The notes under the pieces are model-generated. The model worked only from the letters and a program-made list of their open reading frames with translations. It was not told the DNA's origin and did no database searches. Source: Ficedula albicollis (lineage: Eukaryota > Chordata > Aves > Passeriformes > Muscicapidae). From it: a stretch of 64,000 bases of DNA. This document shows, in pieces, positions 63,321-64,000 of the stretch; the first letter of the stretch is position 1; every line of letters starts with the position of its first letter. The position numbers and the translations under genes are program-made. The stretch is from the NCBI RefSeq assembly GCF_000247815.1, contig NC_021672.1:68734109-68798108 (forward strand), in the 5' to 3' direction.

Positions 63321-63435
63321 ACACACACACACACACACACATGCATCTTGCCCATCCTTGGTGTCCTACTGTGATTCCATAACACACACACACTCAACAA
63401 ACACATGCATCTTGCCCATCCTTGGTGTCCTACTG
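63320..63435. repeat. (CA)n microsatellite within a 64-bp direct duplication
   Basis: About ten CA units at 63320-63340, then ATGCATCTTGCCCATCCTTG at 63341, repeated at 63405 after a second, shorter CA tract. The period is 64 bp. Confidence 0.88.
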
Positions 63436-63865
63436 CCATGTAAACAATTGATGGTCCCTGTAGGATGGTGAACATGTCCTGGGCTTTCAGAGCCATGCTG
63501 CACTGTACCTGCAACCTGGCTGAATTCTCCACTGATTCAGATATTGCTTCCCTAAAAAAGCCAGCTTTCACAATGAAAGACAGTGACTAGAAGGGGTTCA
63601 TATGTTGGCCAGCAAGAAATCCTGCTCTTTTGGCTCAAAGAACTTGAGGACAGTTGCAAAGAATGAGGAGCTGGCAAACTGGATGCAGGACACAGTAGTT
63701 TAGTCACAGACTCCTGGTTAATGTAAATTCTCATGGCCTTTTGCCTTCAGTGGATGAAAGTCTTGTTCTACACCAGCTGAGAAGGGCAATACAGTGCATT
63801 GTAATCACTCAGCCATCAGTAGTGTCAAGAAAGAAGTTGCTAATCACACTTTTGTTTTTTTCCAG

Positions 63866-63943
63866 TGTAAGTTGCCAGTCCTTTTTTTATAAAGATAACC
63901 TTCAAAATGCCTTCAACCTCACTGCTGCTGAAAGTCTGTCAAG
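63866..63943 (+). CDS. Candidate 78-bp internal coding exon
   Basis: A strong acceptor (CTTTTGTTTTTTTCCAG) and a strong donor (GTCAAG|GTGAGC) bound 78 bp open in one frame only. It reads VSCQSFFYKDNLQNAFNLTA and ends AESLS plus two bases. The exon is phase-symmetric (enters with one base, leaves with two). An NLT sequon is present. The frame is also open upstream, but that hydrophobic stretch is the pyrimidine tract in translation. Unrecognised; the gene would continue beyond the window. Confidence 0.35.
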
Positions 63944-64000
63944 GTGAGCTCTCTGACAGAAATCAGATTAGTCACTGCTCTTGCCTTTACTCAGAGCAGG

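Noticed and set aside
63741..63865. Signal-peptide-like stretch KKLLITLLFFSS before the 63866 exon
   Set aside because: It is the pyrimidine tract of the splice acceptor read as protein.

Overview
The window looks like nuclear DNA from a bird. About twenty CR1 LINE fragments are spread over both strands. All are 5'-truncated, and most end in copies of the octamer ATTCTATG/ATTCTGTG, the usual 3' end of avian CR1. There is no SINE background, no operon structure, no bacterial gene, no tRNA or rRNA gene and no CRISPR array. The species cannot be named from the sequence. Most of the window is intron-like or intergenic, and no gene could be named with confidence.

Layout. 1-2.1 kb is a CpG island. 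It carries a degenerate array of seven ~40-bp units, each with a YY1-like core, beside NRF1 and ETS sites. A probable first coding exon leaves it leftwards and a possible terminal exon lies rightwards. 6.7-9.0 kb holds broken retroviral remains: pol pieces (RNase H and integrase motifs) on the minus strand, and a possible zinc-knuckle fragment on the plus strand. 9.6-34 kb is AT-rich DNA with CR1 copies, including one with a clean 5' inversion and one whose octamer tail has grown to 22 copies, plus a CpG-rich 160-bp tandem duplication at 27.6 kb. 34.6-37.6 kb is a CpG-rich segment broken by a 960-base run of G and followed by a 958-bp-period duplication. 40.4-41.0 kb looks like a small transcription unit with a 96-bp intron. 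48-55 kb has the best exon candidates: a 244-bp open exon on the minus strand (48634-48877), a 62-bp exon and a terminal exon ending in a CxxC motif on the plus strand (51333-51394, 54580-54701), and a 55-residue membrane-type small ORF (53898-54065). A further exon candidate lies at the right edge (63866-63943).

Two features deserve caution. Four runs of pure G (321, 960, 194 and about 35 bases) look like filled gaps or dark-cycle artefacts, because three have homopolymer or repeated bases on their flanks. The window also carries about ten direct tandem duplications of 20-960 bp with very high identity, some inside CR1 copies; these may be real recent slippage or assembly duplication. All exon calls rest on splice-site shape, reading frame and protein-like composition only; no homology search was possible.
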